A stretch of 64,000 nt of DNA from positions 1-64,000 of the forward strand of contig JAVXUO010000371.1 of the NCBI GenBank assembly GCA_033065855.1, written 5' to 3'. This document shows positions 21,404 through 34,037 of the stretch, piece after piece (positions within the stretch are counted from its first letter, which is position 1; the number at the start of each line of letters is the position of its first letter). The stretch comes from Escallonia rubra (lineage: Eukaryota; Streptophyta; Magnoliopsida; Escalloniales; Escalloniaceae). Both the position numbers and the translations under genes were made by a program. The notes beneath the pieces are model-generated. The model searched no databases and was not told where the DNA came from. It saw nothing but the letters and a program-made list of their open reading frames with translations.

Positions 21404-22802
21404 ATATACCTTATGAATAATAAATACCACTAAATAATCTGAGCTTTGTGTCCACCTTTTGTCAAACACATGGAGTGCAAGTATACACAAGCACGGCAAA
21501 CGTTGAATACACAGTACACCGGAGATGGTGAGAGGAAAATTCTTCATATTAGGCAGTTAATAGTTTTACTGGTGACGAGGTACTAACAGCAAAATGTAAG
21601 ATATTTACAAAGGTAGAGCCACTGAACATGTCCAAGTATAAACACATCAATGATCGATGGATAAGCAACAATAAAGTGGTAGTAAAATGACTTCCCAATG
21701 CAGGAAAGAACAAAGAAAAGAGTAGTTATATTATGAAGTTATACCTTTCAATATGTCAAAGCAGGTTTCGGCCTAACATACAAACTTCTTTTTTCCGTTC
21801 TAAAATCTTAAGACATGAACATGCTTGACGTATTGCCACACGAGAACAGCAATTGGAGTGAACGCCATTTGCCTCGAAATGTGATGTAACAAAGCACACT
21901 ATCTTCGGCCTTACAATTTTAAAAATTCTTATTCTGAAATTAAAAGTTTTCAAATTCTCAATCTGTAAAATCTGAAATTCAAAGTTTCCAATTCCACAAT
22001 TCTATAGTGAAACAAAAAATACTGAGGAAGGGTTAAAGAAATTCAACTATTTAAGAAACACGGATTTTACCTTACTTTGGCCCTCGGGTGTTGAGAAAGT
22101 AGGGTTGAATGCATGAACGTAAATTCAAAGAAGCCATAAATCAGTCTAAATTCAACAAGACGAGGAGAGGACGATAACCATTAATTAGAGAGAGACTTAC
22201 CGTGAAAACCGCTACCAGCCGCCGAAGGCGGGAGAGGAGAACTCATGTGAGGTGTACGGTATAGCGGTAGTTGTCTTTCTGCCTATAGTATTTGCATTAT
22301 GCTAAATATGAACTTTATTCGTTTGGACTTTATTGTATTTTGTTTATTTGTGTATTATTAGCCTTTAAAATAATCAAAATAACATTTCTTTTAACTGCCC
22401 TTGTGAATGTTAGATACTTTAACACATAAATTGATTGCAAGGAAAGGAAATCTCCTTTAAGCAATTTTAAAATTTTTAGATGAATACTTTTGTCATTGCA
22501 ATAAAAATACACCTATAAATAAAAAAAAAGTTGGAGCAGCAAGTGGCCACGGGCTCACCGTTGCCAATTGCTGGCTATGCCTCTCCATTTAAGTGTTCTG
22601 GTTGTTCTATCGTTCCTTTTAGTACCAAAAAAAGGAAAAATAAAAGTACTTGTAGAAATCCAGTGCTCCTCAAATGGTTCTGCGGGTCAACAGGAGGAGG
22701 AATTATACTAGCTCAAAGTAATAAAGCGCAAGACCAACAGCAAGGAACATGACAAAGAAAAAAGGAGAAAGAAAAAAAGAAAAAAAAAACTTAATAAAGG
22801 AA
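21404..22802. repeat. Tandem duplication, copy 2 (about 1399 bp)
   Basis: Second copy of the 20006-21403 unit with scattered single-base differences and a few 1-base indels. Both copies end in a purine-rich A tract followed by CTTAATAAAGGAAATATAC. Confidence 0.88.
22201..22246 (-). other. Possible first coding exon in duplication copy 2
   Basis: Same 15-residue peptide as copy 1. The two base differences inside the frame (TCA/TCG and GGC/GGT) are both silent, and the GTAAGT donor is intact. Two silent changes are too few to prove selection. Confidence 0.25.
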
Positions 22803-25800
22803 ATATACGAAACTTTAGCCTGGAGGAACTTGCTAATGCTTTTGTTCACCCTTTTCCCTATTCCTGTAGAGGTTTATATGTGATTAGATGTAGCTCTACC
22901 GCATATGTATTATTATTATTATTATATGCTTTAAAATGTCAAACAACACTGGCCGACCTCTCTGGCACGTATGACTCTTGACCAAGGTCTTTCTGTTGTA
23001 GCTAAGTTTACAGCAGAGGTACATAAATCCCAATCTCAATCGTCCAAAAAAGTAAAATTTTATTTTTTTGTTGCTCTAAGAATTTCCACATCACTAAGTG
23101 CATAAAAGTTATATTTTAGGAGTAACACAGCCGCTGTAAAGCGTGAAACCCGCTTCGTCGTTCACAAATCTTTCTACTGTCCTTCAAAGAAAGTTGACCT
23201 GACCGAAAAATTGAAAATTTAATATAATATTGTATGATCCGTCCATAAAAATTTGTGCGTATGGTAATGTACTATCATAACATCACGTTGTACAATCATC
23301 GCAAAGCTGACATGATTTTGTCAAAGTATGTCAAATCATTATTACAGATATTTGTTTTCTTCTTCCTCAGCTCTTTGGATTGACTGTGTACGCGTGTGTT
23401 CATTCCCCCCTAAAGGTAGAATTGTATTCCTTGAATGTCACATTCAAGGGGGATAGATATTTAGTTACAGGGGACCAGGTATGTGACATTAACATGTTTC
23501 ACACCTAAGTCTAGATATGTAAGGCGTAATATTAATTAAAACGGTGATGGTAACATGAAACAATATCTCAAGGAGATGAAGGGAAGTTAGTCTAAGGGTA
23601 GGTAATTCTGTATCTCTTAACCCCACCTCGTCCCTCTCAGCCACATATCCAGAATTTGTCTTCCTCGCTGGGAAGTGCAATTAGTGGGGCATACTTGATG
23701 ATAATCTCTACGCTGTTGAAACTTTAGCATGCGATATTTTCATGTCGGCCATTTTATACTTTTTGTTTGTTTTTCTCCCCTTTGAGCTTCGATAAAGTTC
23801 GGAAGGCGCTTTTTTTTAACGAGTGGAGCTAGTTTCGCTGTTCCTTTGGGACATAGGTAAATTATACGAAGAAAATAATTCAGTTCCACCACGGTCACTC
23901 ACTGGTCTAACAACCTGTTTGGAAATGATTCTCAGAAGTTCAACTTTATATTAAATCATAATCACTACTTAAAATCAGCCGTAGAGCAACATCAGTTTCA
24001 ATGCGGCAAAGTAACCAAAAAGTTCAGTGTTTCAGTAACATATGTTAAGGCTCTTGTAAGTAGTAGAGATAGTTTGATATTTTACTTGGTCAGACTTGAT
24101 TATAAAATGTTGAATTATGATGTAATTAATTTTTTAAACTTTTAAAAGCTGATTTAATCAATTTTGTATATTTATCAAACGCCTAATAAAATGATTTAAT
24201 TTAAATTTAAGCAGGTTTTACTACCCTATATCAATTCTAAACGAGTAATAAATCCAAAATTTCAAAGTTGCCTTTCCATATTGTCCGTCGTTTGACACCA
24301 TGGTGTGCCTTAGCCTAGTAGAGAAACCTTTTGGCCATTCTTCACCACTCAACTTCATTAACCTTGCTCGGTACAAAATATTTTACACCGCCTTTTTAAC
24401 CGATGACATTTATATTTTTATGTATTCTTACGATTTTTTGTAAAGCCGAATGAAGTCGAAAAGGTAAAAGTTTACACAGAACAATTTATAAGTCGTGGTT
24501 GGGCTCCCGCCTCCCCTTCTCTCTGTAATTAAAAGAATCAAACAAAGTAAGATCATTTGAAGTGCCAATTTCATCATCCACGTTTCCTCCATCAGATTAG
24601 GGTACAAAAAGAACCCAGAAAACTCTTTAAATATCTCAAAAGTGTAATGGGTATGAGATTCAAAGTTGGACACCGGATTCTATTGACTAGAAATCAGGAG
24701 GAACTTTCACTTTCACAATTTCTTAAATGTGGCAGCCCTGCATAGGTCCACATTGACACCTTGAATTACTCAACTTAGCAAGTCTATGTCAGTTCTTTCT
24801 GTAGCCATTAAAATGTATTTTCCTGGTCCAGACTATGGATGCCTGTGACAAATGAGGACTAATAACTACTTGGTAGATTAAGGACTACGAAATAATTGGG
24901 TAAAGATTTAGTTATAACAAACTTAGCTTTACCACATTTTTGCATTTTAAAGAACAAAACTATCTCAAGTTTTGAAATAATTCACAAAAATTGAAAGTAA
25001 AGGCAGATACGCGTTGTTTAGTTGCCTACGAATTGCTTAGAGACAGAGCAAGGCCCAAATTTTGTTATGCCGTCCATCTTAAAAATATTAACATTTTAGC
25101 AAAGTTGCTTGAACCCAAAAAAAGAAGAAGTTTATATCTACACTCTTATGCTATCTTAAGACTTTATTCATCGTTATACCACACCAGTAAAATATTTTAA
25201 CCCATTCAATAACCAACGAAGATCGTTATACCACATTAGTAAAATATTTTATTCATCGTTATATCACACCAGTAAAATATTTTATTCATCGTTATACCAC
25301 ACCAGTAAAATATTTTAAACCATGAGGGCTCGAAAATAAAGATGTTCAAATGTTGTCTCACTAATTGTTTCGACCATTTAGCACTATAAAATCTGAAAAT
25401 ACACGTAACGTGATCTAGAACGAAAAATACTATCAATCTAACGATCCTAAATAGTTCCGTTCCTTAATCCGATACCATTTAATATTTAATTTTTCCTCAC
25501 AAATGCCAGCCAAACAGACCCTCCAAGAAACTGAACAGCCTTTGCCTTTTCACTGTCAGAGATGATACGGAAGAGCCCTAAACATAATGGCCACTTTTCT
25601 CAGCCGTGTGACCCACTCCCCTCCCCTCTGGTGAAAATTTTTACTTCACTTTCAATCCGCCTCTCTTTCCTCTGTACACTTCCACAGAATATAGGCACGC
25701 TCATTATTTCAGCGTAACGCCAAGAAACGGGCCCCCTCCCCCCTCGTCTCTTCTTCTTCTCCACTCTTACTTTACTCTGAAAACTCTCTTTTAGCGAATT

Positions 25801-25882
25801 CTAGTAGAGACCCACCCAAGTTATACTCGGCTTCTTCTGGTGATAAAGCCTGGTGTGATCCTCAAAAAGACCAGTGAAGGAA
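22803..25882. other. Intergenic region, no recognised gene
   Basis: 3.1 kb. AT-rich, with an (ATT)n run near 22910-22924 and a short tandem repeat at 25170-25318. The last 300 bases, pyrimidine-rich with CTTCTTCTTCTCC, are probably the promoter and 5' UTR of the following gene. Confidence 0.6.
25170..25318. repeat. 33-bp tandem repeat
   Basis: TCGTTATACCACACCAGTAA followed by AATATTTTATTCA occurs four times, starting at about 25171, 25223, 25256 and 25289. The last three are 33 bases apart, and the first is separated by an extra 19 bases. Confidence 0.75.
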
Positions 25883-28800
25883 ATGGGTTCATGTGTTTCG
25901 GCTCACAGAGACCCGGAATCAGCCATGAGGCTCCGGATTACATTCGGGTCTAAGTCAGACAAGCTAGTGATTCCACCTTCACCCGTCAAGGACAAGCCCC
26001 TGATCAACGGAGATCAACCCGTTAACGATGTTGTGCTCAAATCTCACTGGTCACCGTCTCGCCCTGTGACCAGTTTTCGCGATTTTGGTATGATTCTGTT
26101 CTTTTATAGTTTAATTCTGAATAAATATGTTCTGGGTTTTGGTTGCTTAAGTTTTGACTTTTTTCTTCATCTTCTTTGCTATGCATAATCATTTCTGTAC
26201 TTTCTTAATTATGATTTCTTGGTTTATAATACTGTTAGTTATAGTCAAACTCGCTTTCATCGTAAACCTGTGTTCCAAGTGGGTTAAAAAAATAAATTTT
26301 GATGGTGTATCAATATCATGTTTACCTATTTTATTAGTATCATCTCTTTTGGAAAAGAAAAGTAGTTGTTGTTTAAGCAAGTCCTACAATTGGCCTACCA
26401 AATTTTTTAATACTGTTAGGTAGGCTATGTTATTCTCCTGGGGATTCCGATTATGAAGATTTTTGTATTCCGTTTTACAGTGAATCATTTGCAAATAAAA
26501 TTTTAGTAAAGGGTACAAAATCTGGTTAGATATTTATTTTTTCTGAAAGATAAAAAGGGATGTTGGAACCACATTAAATCGGGGACTGGTGAGGTAAAGT
26601 TTTTAGTGCATATTGAATGTACGAGGATGGTACCCCTGCTGCAACAGTTGTAGTTTACTTCACGGTAAAAACATCATTACAATTTCAGTGGACGTGTTTG
26701 TTTTGACTGAAGCATAGTTTAACCTCTTGTTTTTGTAGCAAAATGAATTAATGCTAGTAGGTTGTCCCCCCCAACAACAACGATAATAATGACAATATTA
26801 GGAAAAAGTAAGGGGGCTAATTCCGTTAATCTTAACGTAGCCTTGTTCACATCCATGGAATACATATACTTCTTGTAATTGCTATAGGTGACTAATTAGG
26901 TGGGCATTTATGTCAGTCCATCTTGAGGATCATGATAAATTTCAGTTGGAGGACCATACAGTTGGAGGGGGACAATAACCATTGTTCTTGAATGAGCATC
27001 TGCATGAAAATCCCTTTTTATGGAGAGGGTGAAAAGGGATCACGACAATTATATAGAAAGGCTAGCGCTAATACCAAAGCATATATTGTTTTTGCCAAAG
27101 CAGTATACGCAGGTGGTATAATCACCCCAAAGCAAAAATTGCTTTTGCAAAAGATAACAGCTTTGAGAATAGGACTTGCCATCTAATATTGTTAAGTTCT
27201 GTAGATAGGTTTTGTGATAGATTTTGAAGGAGATACTTACACCTCGAGAAAAAGTGAATGTAGAGACAAGGTAGCATGTGCTTTCAGAATACTGTAGTAG
27301 CATTGAAGTCATTTATTCATTCCACATCAGTATGCATACTATTGTCCAAACTCTATTTTTTGTTGCATTGGCGCTTCTAAATGCATGGAGTATTACACGC
27401 ACACACATCTCAACACACTCACAGGGAAACACTTAGGAACATAAGCAATTAGATGTAGGAGAGAAATACTTCACACAAGTAATGCACCTCTAGTGCACTT
27501 GTAACATACACAAGTAATGCACCGCTAATGAACTTTTAACATGCACAAGTAATACACAAGAAATACTTGAGTAACGCTGCTCTAGTGCACCACTAATGCA
27601 CTTGTAACATACACATGTAATGCACCATCTGTAACATAAGCAAAACTAATATAATTAGTCAAAAATAAAATTGATCATGTTTACTGTCCGACATGACATA
27701 TATAAACTTGATTTTATCTTCGTCTATGACTTTCGTTTTTATTTGTGTTACAAGAATGATGGCGTGCCTTACTGGCGCATTAGTGGTGTATGTTATGAGT
27801 GCATTGGTGGCGTGATTATACAATCTACTTGATAGTGAATGCTGTGGGTATGAAATGGCAGATGTTGTTGTTGCATGGCTAGGAATTACATTTTAAGAAC
27901 CTATCTACACCTGTACACTCTGGCTGGAAATGGAATTCAATGGAGTAATTTTTTTTTATGTCTCTTCATTCCTACGAGTGTGAATGCCTGCAGAAAAGTG
28001 GTTTGAGAACCGGAACATTAGAACTAAGGTAAATATCTTACAATTACAACAAAATGAGGAGTGCAATCATCCCATACAAAAGTATGGGTTGCTATTATAT
28101 AGGAGTGATCGAGTGAATAGCCCAAAACAGGGCTCTCCCAGGGAGTTCGAGACAAGATACAAGAAATGGCACTTTCTATCTTACAAAGGCTATGCATCAA
28201 GAAGATTTGGAGTTTCAAGATTGTTAAGTATCTCTTCTTACCCATCCATATTGGGGAGTCAAACAAATTATTATGACAAAATGCATCTTCTAGAACATCC
28301 AACAAAATATTACTACTCGAATGAAGGGTGTACAGACATGAGTGGACATTTTTTAATTAGCATGCCATATATCTTGAATACCTAGTAGGCCGATAATATT
28401 TCTTGATTTAGTTAAACAAAAACGCAAGGAGTTTGTTAGCAATTCTAGGGAAGCAGCTCTGACCTTGGTGGCATAATATGCTTATGTACTTCAACTCAGT
28501 AACCCGGGAAAAGACGCTGCTTGGCAACAAGTGTACTAGTTTTTTCAAATAAGTGTATCTGATAGCAGCCTCATCAAATGTTCCAGTACTAAAGATGTCT
28601 ATTTCAACTGGTGTTACATTCTTAGTCGGTTCTGTTAATTGCAGAATATGTATTCCATTCTCTTTGTGATTCAGCTGTGAAAATGCTGTCCTGGAATATC
28701 TTCTTCTCAAGTAGTAACAGTACAATTTCCTGTGATGATTTACCACCTGAATTTGTACGACTCCTCGCAGTTTAGGGCGCCTGGTCTTGTATAGTTCCTT

Positions 28801-29984
28801 CAATGAACCATTTACATGATTCTGATGAATAAATTTGAGGCACGAGGATCAAAACAAGGCAAAAAAGGAGAAATTTGATTGTGTTCAAGGCTTTTTATAA
28901 AGAAGTAATAATTCATATGATGTTCCTATACTGAAACAGAATGAAGGCAGCACAGGATATCAAGTGCACAACTTATTTTGTGTCATTGAAGTTTTGGACC
29001 CATCACCTTTTAATTTCAGCTATTCGTTCTTCTAATAATCTTGTCCTTTTTGCAGGTAGTAAAGAGGAGGCTTTTTTTGATTCTCAAGCCTGGTTAGAGT
29101 CTGACTGTGAGGATGATTTTATGAGCGTCAAAGGCGGTAAGACATCCTAATGCTTCTACTCTCTCTCTCCCCCCCCCCCCCCCTCCCCCTCCTTGCCGAG
29201 AGAACTCTATGTAAGCGGAATACATTTCTTTGTTTAAACTGCATACAGTGTGAAATTGATCGACTGCGAAAAGTTTGATCATTGGTAACAATATGAACTC
29301 TCTGCTAGCTTTTTTGAGCTAGAAATTAAGAAGTTAGACATAAAACTTCCACTGCTATCATGTTTTGGTATAACAGTCGTAGTCCGTTACTTTCATCTAA
29401 ATGGGGAAGGCTACTTGTCATGTTTATCTTCTTCTGTGCTATGATTTGTCGCACTGTTTGCTCACCTGTATATGATCGAAGGGATGTATAATACAGTATG
29501 CGAGTTAGCTTTTGTCCCTTGAACTACACTTCCGTTATTAAATATCATAATATTCTCTCTATATGACCGTATTGCAGATTTTACCCCATCTCGTGGCAGT
29601 ACTCCAGTTCATCATAGCTTCTCCGCAGGACCTCCGCGACCTAATAGAGCTGTTTTTGAGGACCAAATCCCTTCCAAACCTGAGCTGTCTCCTACAGATA
29701 AGAAGAAGAGACTTTCCGACCTCTTTAAAGAAAGCCTGCCGAGTAATCAGGACGGTGATGAGCAAAGTACACTGGGCAACGAAGATGGGACTGGTGAAAA
29801 GACTGGGACCCCTTATATCTTTGGAGCTAACTCTGTGTCTACTAGTGAAAGAACTCCTAATGGAGACATAAAACCCGGAAGGGTTAGATCACTGAGAGCT
29901 GCACAGTGTTGCCTTCCGAGATTGGTTTCAAGCCGTAGCTTCAGTGAAAGGAAGAAGATGAGCCCCGCCCCAATCGTTGGATGA
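25883..29984 (+). CDS. Uncharacterised At3g27210-like protein, predicted N-myristoylated
   Basis: Three exons, 25883-26087, 29056-29136 and 29578-29984, encode about 230 aa, close to the family length. The start MGSCVSAHRDPES fits N-myristoylation at Gly2 with a palmitoylatable Cys4, so membrane anchoring is likely. The middle exon gives GSKEEAFFDSQAWLESDCEDDFMSV and the third begins DFTPSRGSTP; together they form the acidic FFDSQ-W-SDCEDDF-S core typical of this plant family. A basic Ser-rich end (CCLPRLVSSRSFSERKK) follows. The rest is low-complexity and probably disordered. No enzyme motif is present and the function is unknown. Phases are 1 and 1. Intron 1 is unusually long (about 3 kb) and contains repeat-like DNA. 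Confidence 0.88.
26088..29055 (+). other. Long intron 1 of the At3g27210-like gene
   Basis: 2968 bases. It contains short repeats with GTGCACTTGTAACATAC and AAGTAATGCACC (27479-27640) and two longer open frames (27984-28385 plus, 28408-28803 minus) that I do not recognise and do not call as genes. A later stretch at 27765-27810 partly reverse-complements the repeat words (GGCGCATTAGTGGTGTATGTTA). Confidence 0.6.
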
Positions 29985-31177
29985 TAAAAGCACACCTCGG
30001 ATCATCTGAACTGTACATCATTGGTAAAGTTAAAATCTCGTGTCTCTGAGATGACAGATTCCCAAGGTTCTGTACTTAAATTTACGGGGTTAAGTAGATA
30101 TCTGGAGAACGTAAGTAAATTTTTCTGAGGGCCGCGCTTATGTATAAAGCCAGGGAATAGAAGAAGCTTTTTTTTACTCGATCTGAATAATTATAGCGCT
30201 GTAGCGCTGTATCTCTAGTTTTGTCCGAGGAAAGAAATTGATATTTTCTGTCGGTAAAAGAAAATTCCTTGAGAGGACTTTTGCATCGGTTCTTTTTCCA
30301 GCCAGCCCCAACCCGGCTTCATATCATACACGGAATATCCAAAACTTTGTCAGTAACCCGGATCGTAGGAAGAGCTGACAATCCTAAGCTGGGTTGTATG
30401 AAGAGCCTATAACTCCGCTAAATATGCTTAGTGGCCTTAAATGGGCGATGTTAAAAAATAGGGATGGCAATATAGGGCGCCCCTTCCCACCCCATTCCAA
30501 TTTACCCCATCATCAATTGCCTCATATCCTGTTTCCATATCTTTGATTTAACCCGTCCTGCACCATTTCATTATGGTTTAACCCGCCTTGTTAACTCAAT
30601 TTTACATGGATTAACCTGTTTAGTTTTTTTTTTTTTTTTTAATTTAGTCACTGTACAAAAATTATTATCTATACTCTGGTAGTGTTGATGGCGGAGGTGG
30701 TTGCCAGAATTAGACCGTGACCAACGATTTTGGACGGTGTCCGACGACAGCAACTGCGAGAATTTTTCAGCGGTGACTATTGACAATCATTGGTCACTAG
30801 TGAGACCATTATAGGCGGCCGACGACTGTGCCTCGGAATTTTTTGATGGCGGGAAGCGACAGACGGTAGTGGTTGGCAGTGGCTGCCAACTAGTGGCTTG
30901 TGTGTGTCAAGAGAGAAAGAAGTTGAATAAAAAAAAACATGTAAATGGGTTAAGCTTTTTGAAATATAATTTGGTTAATTTGGGGATAAGAAAAATTTAA
31001 ATAGCCTCATTTCGTTAGATTCTCCATTTGTGCTATCTTCATTTATCCGTATCAATTTAAAACTTCTCGAAACAGGTATTATGCGGGGCGGGGTTTTAAT
31101 TAGGCTCCCAAATTACTATCCATCCATACCATAAAAAGTCCTAATACGAAAAATATTTCACTGAACGAGCGATACTA
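29985..31177. other. 3' flank and repeat-bearing intergenic DNA
   Basis: Starts with the 3' UTR of the preceding gene. Contains a possible hAT-like element (30459-31128) with a poly-T tract near 30624-30641. No gene. Confidence 0.55.
30459..31128. mobile_element. Possible non-autonomous hAT-like element
   Basis: The left end TAGGGATGGCAATATAG and the reverse complement of the right end, TATGGATGGATAGTAAT, are similar over the first nine bases (8 of 9). Both subterminal regions are rich in GGGGCG/CCCC. TAGGGATGGCAA-type ends are seen in plant hAT-like elements. I found no clear 8-bp target duplication and no transposase. Confidence 0.35.
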
Positions 31178-31522
31178 TTACTCATTATCGGTTATATCAC
31201 TGAGGATAGCCGGCATTAAAAAACTAGGCACTTCCTCTAACCAAATTCTAGAGTCCAAATGTATCCTTGCATATTTTGCTAATTTATGGGTCACCGTATT
31301 TCCTGTTCTTTTAATCCAGTGTAATTCATATCTCTGAAACCCCAAAAGCATTTTGTTGGCATCATCCATAAGAACACCTATAGTCGATAAATCGTCCTTC
31401 GCACTTTTAAGTGTCGTAATCACATTCTTCGAATCCCCTTCAATTGACACATCCGTAAAACCACAGTCGATACCAAATTCCACTGTCAATAGTACCGCTT
31501 TTACTTCTAATCGAAGTTGCAC
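31178..31522 (-). pseudogene. RNase H-like (RVT_3) fragment of a retroelement
   Basis: A 114-aa frame. It contains LEVKAVLLTVEFGIDCG, then the acidic strand VSIEGDSKNVI, then ELHWIKRTGNTVTHKLAKYA. This is the RNase H fold found at the end of plant non-LTR retroelement polyproteins (E..A...G, the D of EGDS, and the R..N..AH.LA motif with AH changed to TH). The first catalytic Asp strand is missing and no reverse transcriptase lies upstream, so it is a truncated remnant. Confidence 0.7.
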
Positions 31523-34037
31523 CCAAAATCTTTCAGCCTAACCCTATACTGCGTTGTTTTGATTGTTTTAAGGCCTCTTAATTACATGTCGGAAAAGCAG
31601 CCCTTGTTTTCGGCCCGCGCAACCCACATTATGAATGCTATGGTATAGATTGTTTAGTGGCTGTTGAATTCGAAAATGAACAGAAGAAATCATGCATTTT
31701 GATGAGGTCGTAGCAAGAGGCTTGATGAAGATTAAACACTTTTAACGATAATATTATGGATTTTTTTCAGCGTTATTAGTTAAATATATTATTTTTATCA
31801 TATTAAAGACACTAATTGTTGCAATTAGTTGCACCCGATTTTTTTTTTTATATTTTTTTTTTGTGTTTGTTGATGAACCATTTGTGAGACAAGGTTCCTT
31901 ATAACAAGACGAGTGCTAAGTGTCACTAGCATGTATTGTCATAAAAGTGATTCGCCACGCTCTTTTCGTATAAATAAATTTGTGCGAGAAAAACACTTTT
32001 AACAACAGACTCTAGATTTCTGTCGATTAATACGAGTGGCATATGTTCTGTCTAAATTAAATTTGGTCTCGTGGAGCCAAAAATAAGTGGGTGCTTAACC
32101 ATTCTCAAGCTTATACTTGATCTATGCCCAGGAAGGTATCAAGATCTATGGAAATCTTGAAGTTTCGTCACCATGATCTTGTTAGTTGATGATGAACGTC
32201 ATTCCTCAAATATCCACTCAACCCACGACTGGCTAAATGTGAATTGCAAGTTTCCAACCAATCCGTTGCTCTTCACTTGCATCTCCGGCTCCTCCTCCAT
32301 CTGTCTATGAGACCTCTCCTGCTGATCTCTTTGGTGAAAATCACCAAGTTATCGTCGGCCAAAAAGCTGGTTTGTGAGCGACGGTGGTCACTGAATTCCG
32401 CTTTATTTTGAACTTTATTTTCATAATCTCCTCATTTTGTTTCTTATTTTTTAAGACAAACATCTCGAGTTCTTGTAAAATGCTTGGACAAAATAAATTA
32501 CGTTCTTTTAGAGTTAAGGTCTTCGCAAGATTTATTAAGAGAAGGCATTAGTCCAAAGTAGTAAACTGGTTACTCCATCCGAAAGTGTCACTACTTTGAT
32601 GAGATAGATGGAAGGCTAGAAGAGGCATAAAGTTATTTTACGTTGTATCTAACGGTCCTAAATGATCACGGTGAAGGATTATGACGTAATATATTCAAAA
32701 GGAAAGTGTAATCATAAATGCATAATGAAATCTCCTTTGACTTTTTGGAATGTAATAATTATGTTTGGTCAATATTTTTGCTATACTTCTGCTCTAATTT
32801 TTGACTTTGGCAGACAATGCCATTAATCTGTTACTATTATTTGAACTCAAATTCGGTGTTTAATTATTTGAGTTCTACCATAAAAATCTGTAAAATAGGA
32901 GTAGTAAAGCAGCCAAAAGAATTAACTTTTCACAAAGGAGTTTACGTTTACTCATTTTTGACAGAAAATTTTGTGACTGTTACCCAATTTATAAGAAGAT
33001 AATTATAATACTTCACGTAGCGACAATACTACGGGTCAGATCCCCTAACCCGGAGTTGCCTACCGGATTGATTGTGTGACATGATTCTCTTTCTCACAAC
33101 CTAACATTTCCTCCATTCACTTCTGACCTTCAAAAGAGGGTGATTCACTTACTTTACATAATTTATGTCATATATTGAAAGATAAACTTCTAATTACAAC
33201 TCAAATTGAGAAATCAATTCCAGACTCACTCTGTTAAGAATTATCGTTCCAAAAATATTAATTAAAAAGTCACTAAAATATATAACGATAATTAATAATC
33301 ACTAAATAAAAAATTAAAACCATCTTCCTGCAACCCGATAACTGCAAAAAAATTCCTCGGACGCAAGATAGATCCGGACCAACAAGGGAGTGCCGTTTAA
33401 GATGGGTCCAGCAAAAAACTAAAAACATGTCACTGTGAAGGACCCCACGTCTCCTTATTTAAATATGTAAAATATGCCAGCAATACATATTCCTATACGA
33501 AAGCCCCACCCTTCCTACAGTTCCAACCGTAATTAGTTCAGCTTTCTAGTGTGGGTATGGATTTGAGAAATTATGAACACACCTCCATATTTTAGTGCAA
33601 TATTTTCCGATTTTAACGGTTTTTCTACTTTAAAATTTCATCCATTATCATTTAGAAATTCAAATCGCATTGTCCTGGTGACGCTTTTATTTCACAAACC
33701 TCGTACACATTTATTTTTTGACCGATAATATACTTTTCTTAGTCTTTTCTCGGCTTAACCTCAATCATCATTTGTACTAATATTTATCGCTTGCTTTTTG
33801 AGGGGGAGAGCGATATTGCTATAAGTAGAAATGAGAAACAAAAGCTAAGTGGGGCCTAGACCCATTCCCCTGTTACTAGGAAGAACGTGAAAAGCCCCTT
33901 GCTTTAAGCCAGAAATCTCATTAGTCAGTTGAGCCAAGGAAAACTGGATTGTTTTCACACACTATTTCGCTCTATATAAACACACACACGCTCTCTCGAA
34001 ATCCTACTACCCAAATTCGAAAGCAAGAGTAAAGAAA
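31523..34037. other. Intergenic region upstream of the lipase gene
   Basis: No gene found. Two MITE-like stretches (about 31738-31815 and 33228-33305) share the AACGATAATT word with 2063-2200. The lipase promoter lies at the end. Confidence 0.55.
33973..33980 (+). promoter_or_regulatory. TATA box of the lipase gene
   Basis: TATATAAA lies 58 bases before the ATG at 34038, giving room for a short 5' UTR of about 25-30 bases. Confidence 0.6.

Noticed and set aside
20006-22802. The two 1.4-kb copies as LTRs of a retrotransposon
   Set aside because: They abut with no internal region, lack TG...CA ends, a primer binding site and a polypurine-to-LTR arrangement, and have no flanking target duplication.
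28408-28803. 131-aa minus-strand frame in the intron of the At3g27210-like gene
   Set aside because: No recognisable domain, start context or splice partners. It lies in repeat-like intron DNA.
30459-31128. Calling this a complete hAT transposon
   Set aside because: The terminal repeats match only over about nine bases and no 8-bp target duplication was found, so it is listed only as a possible element.
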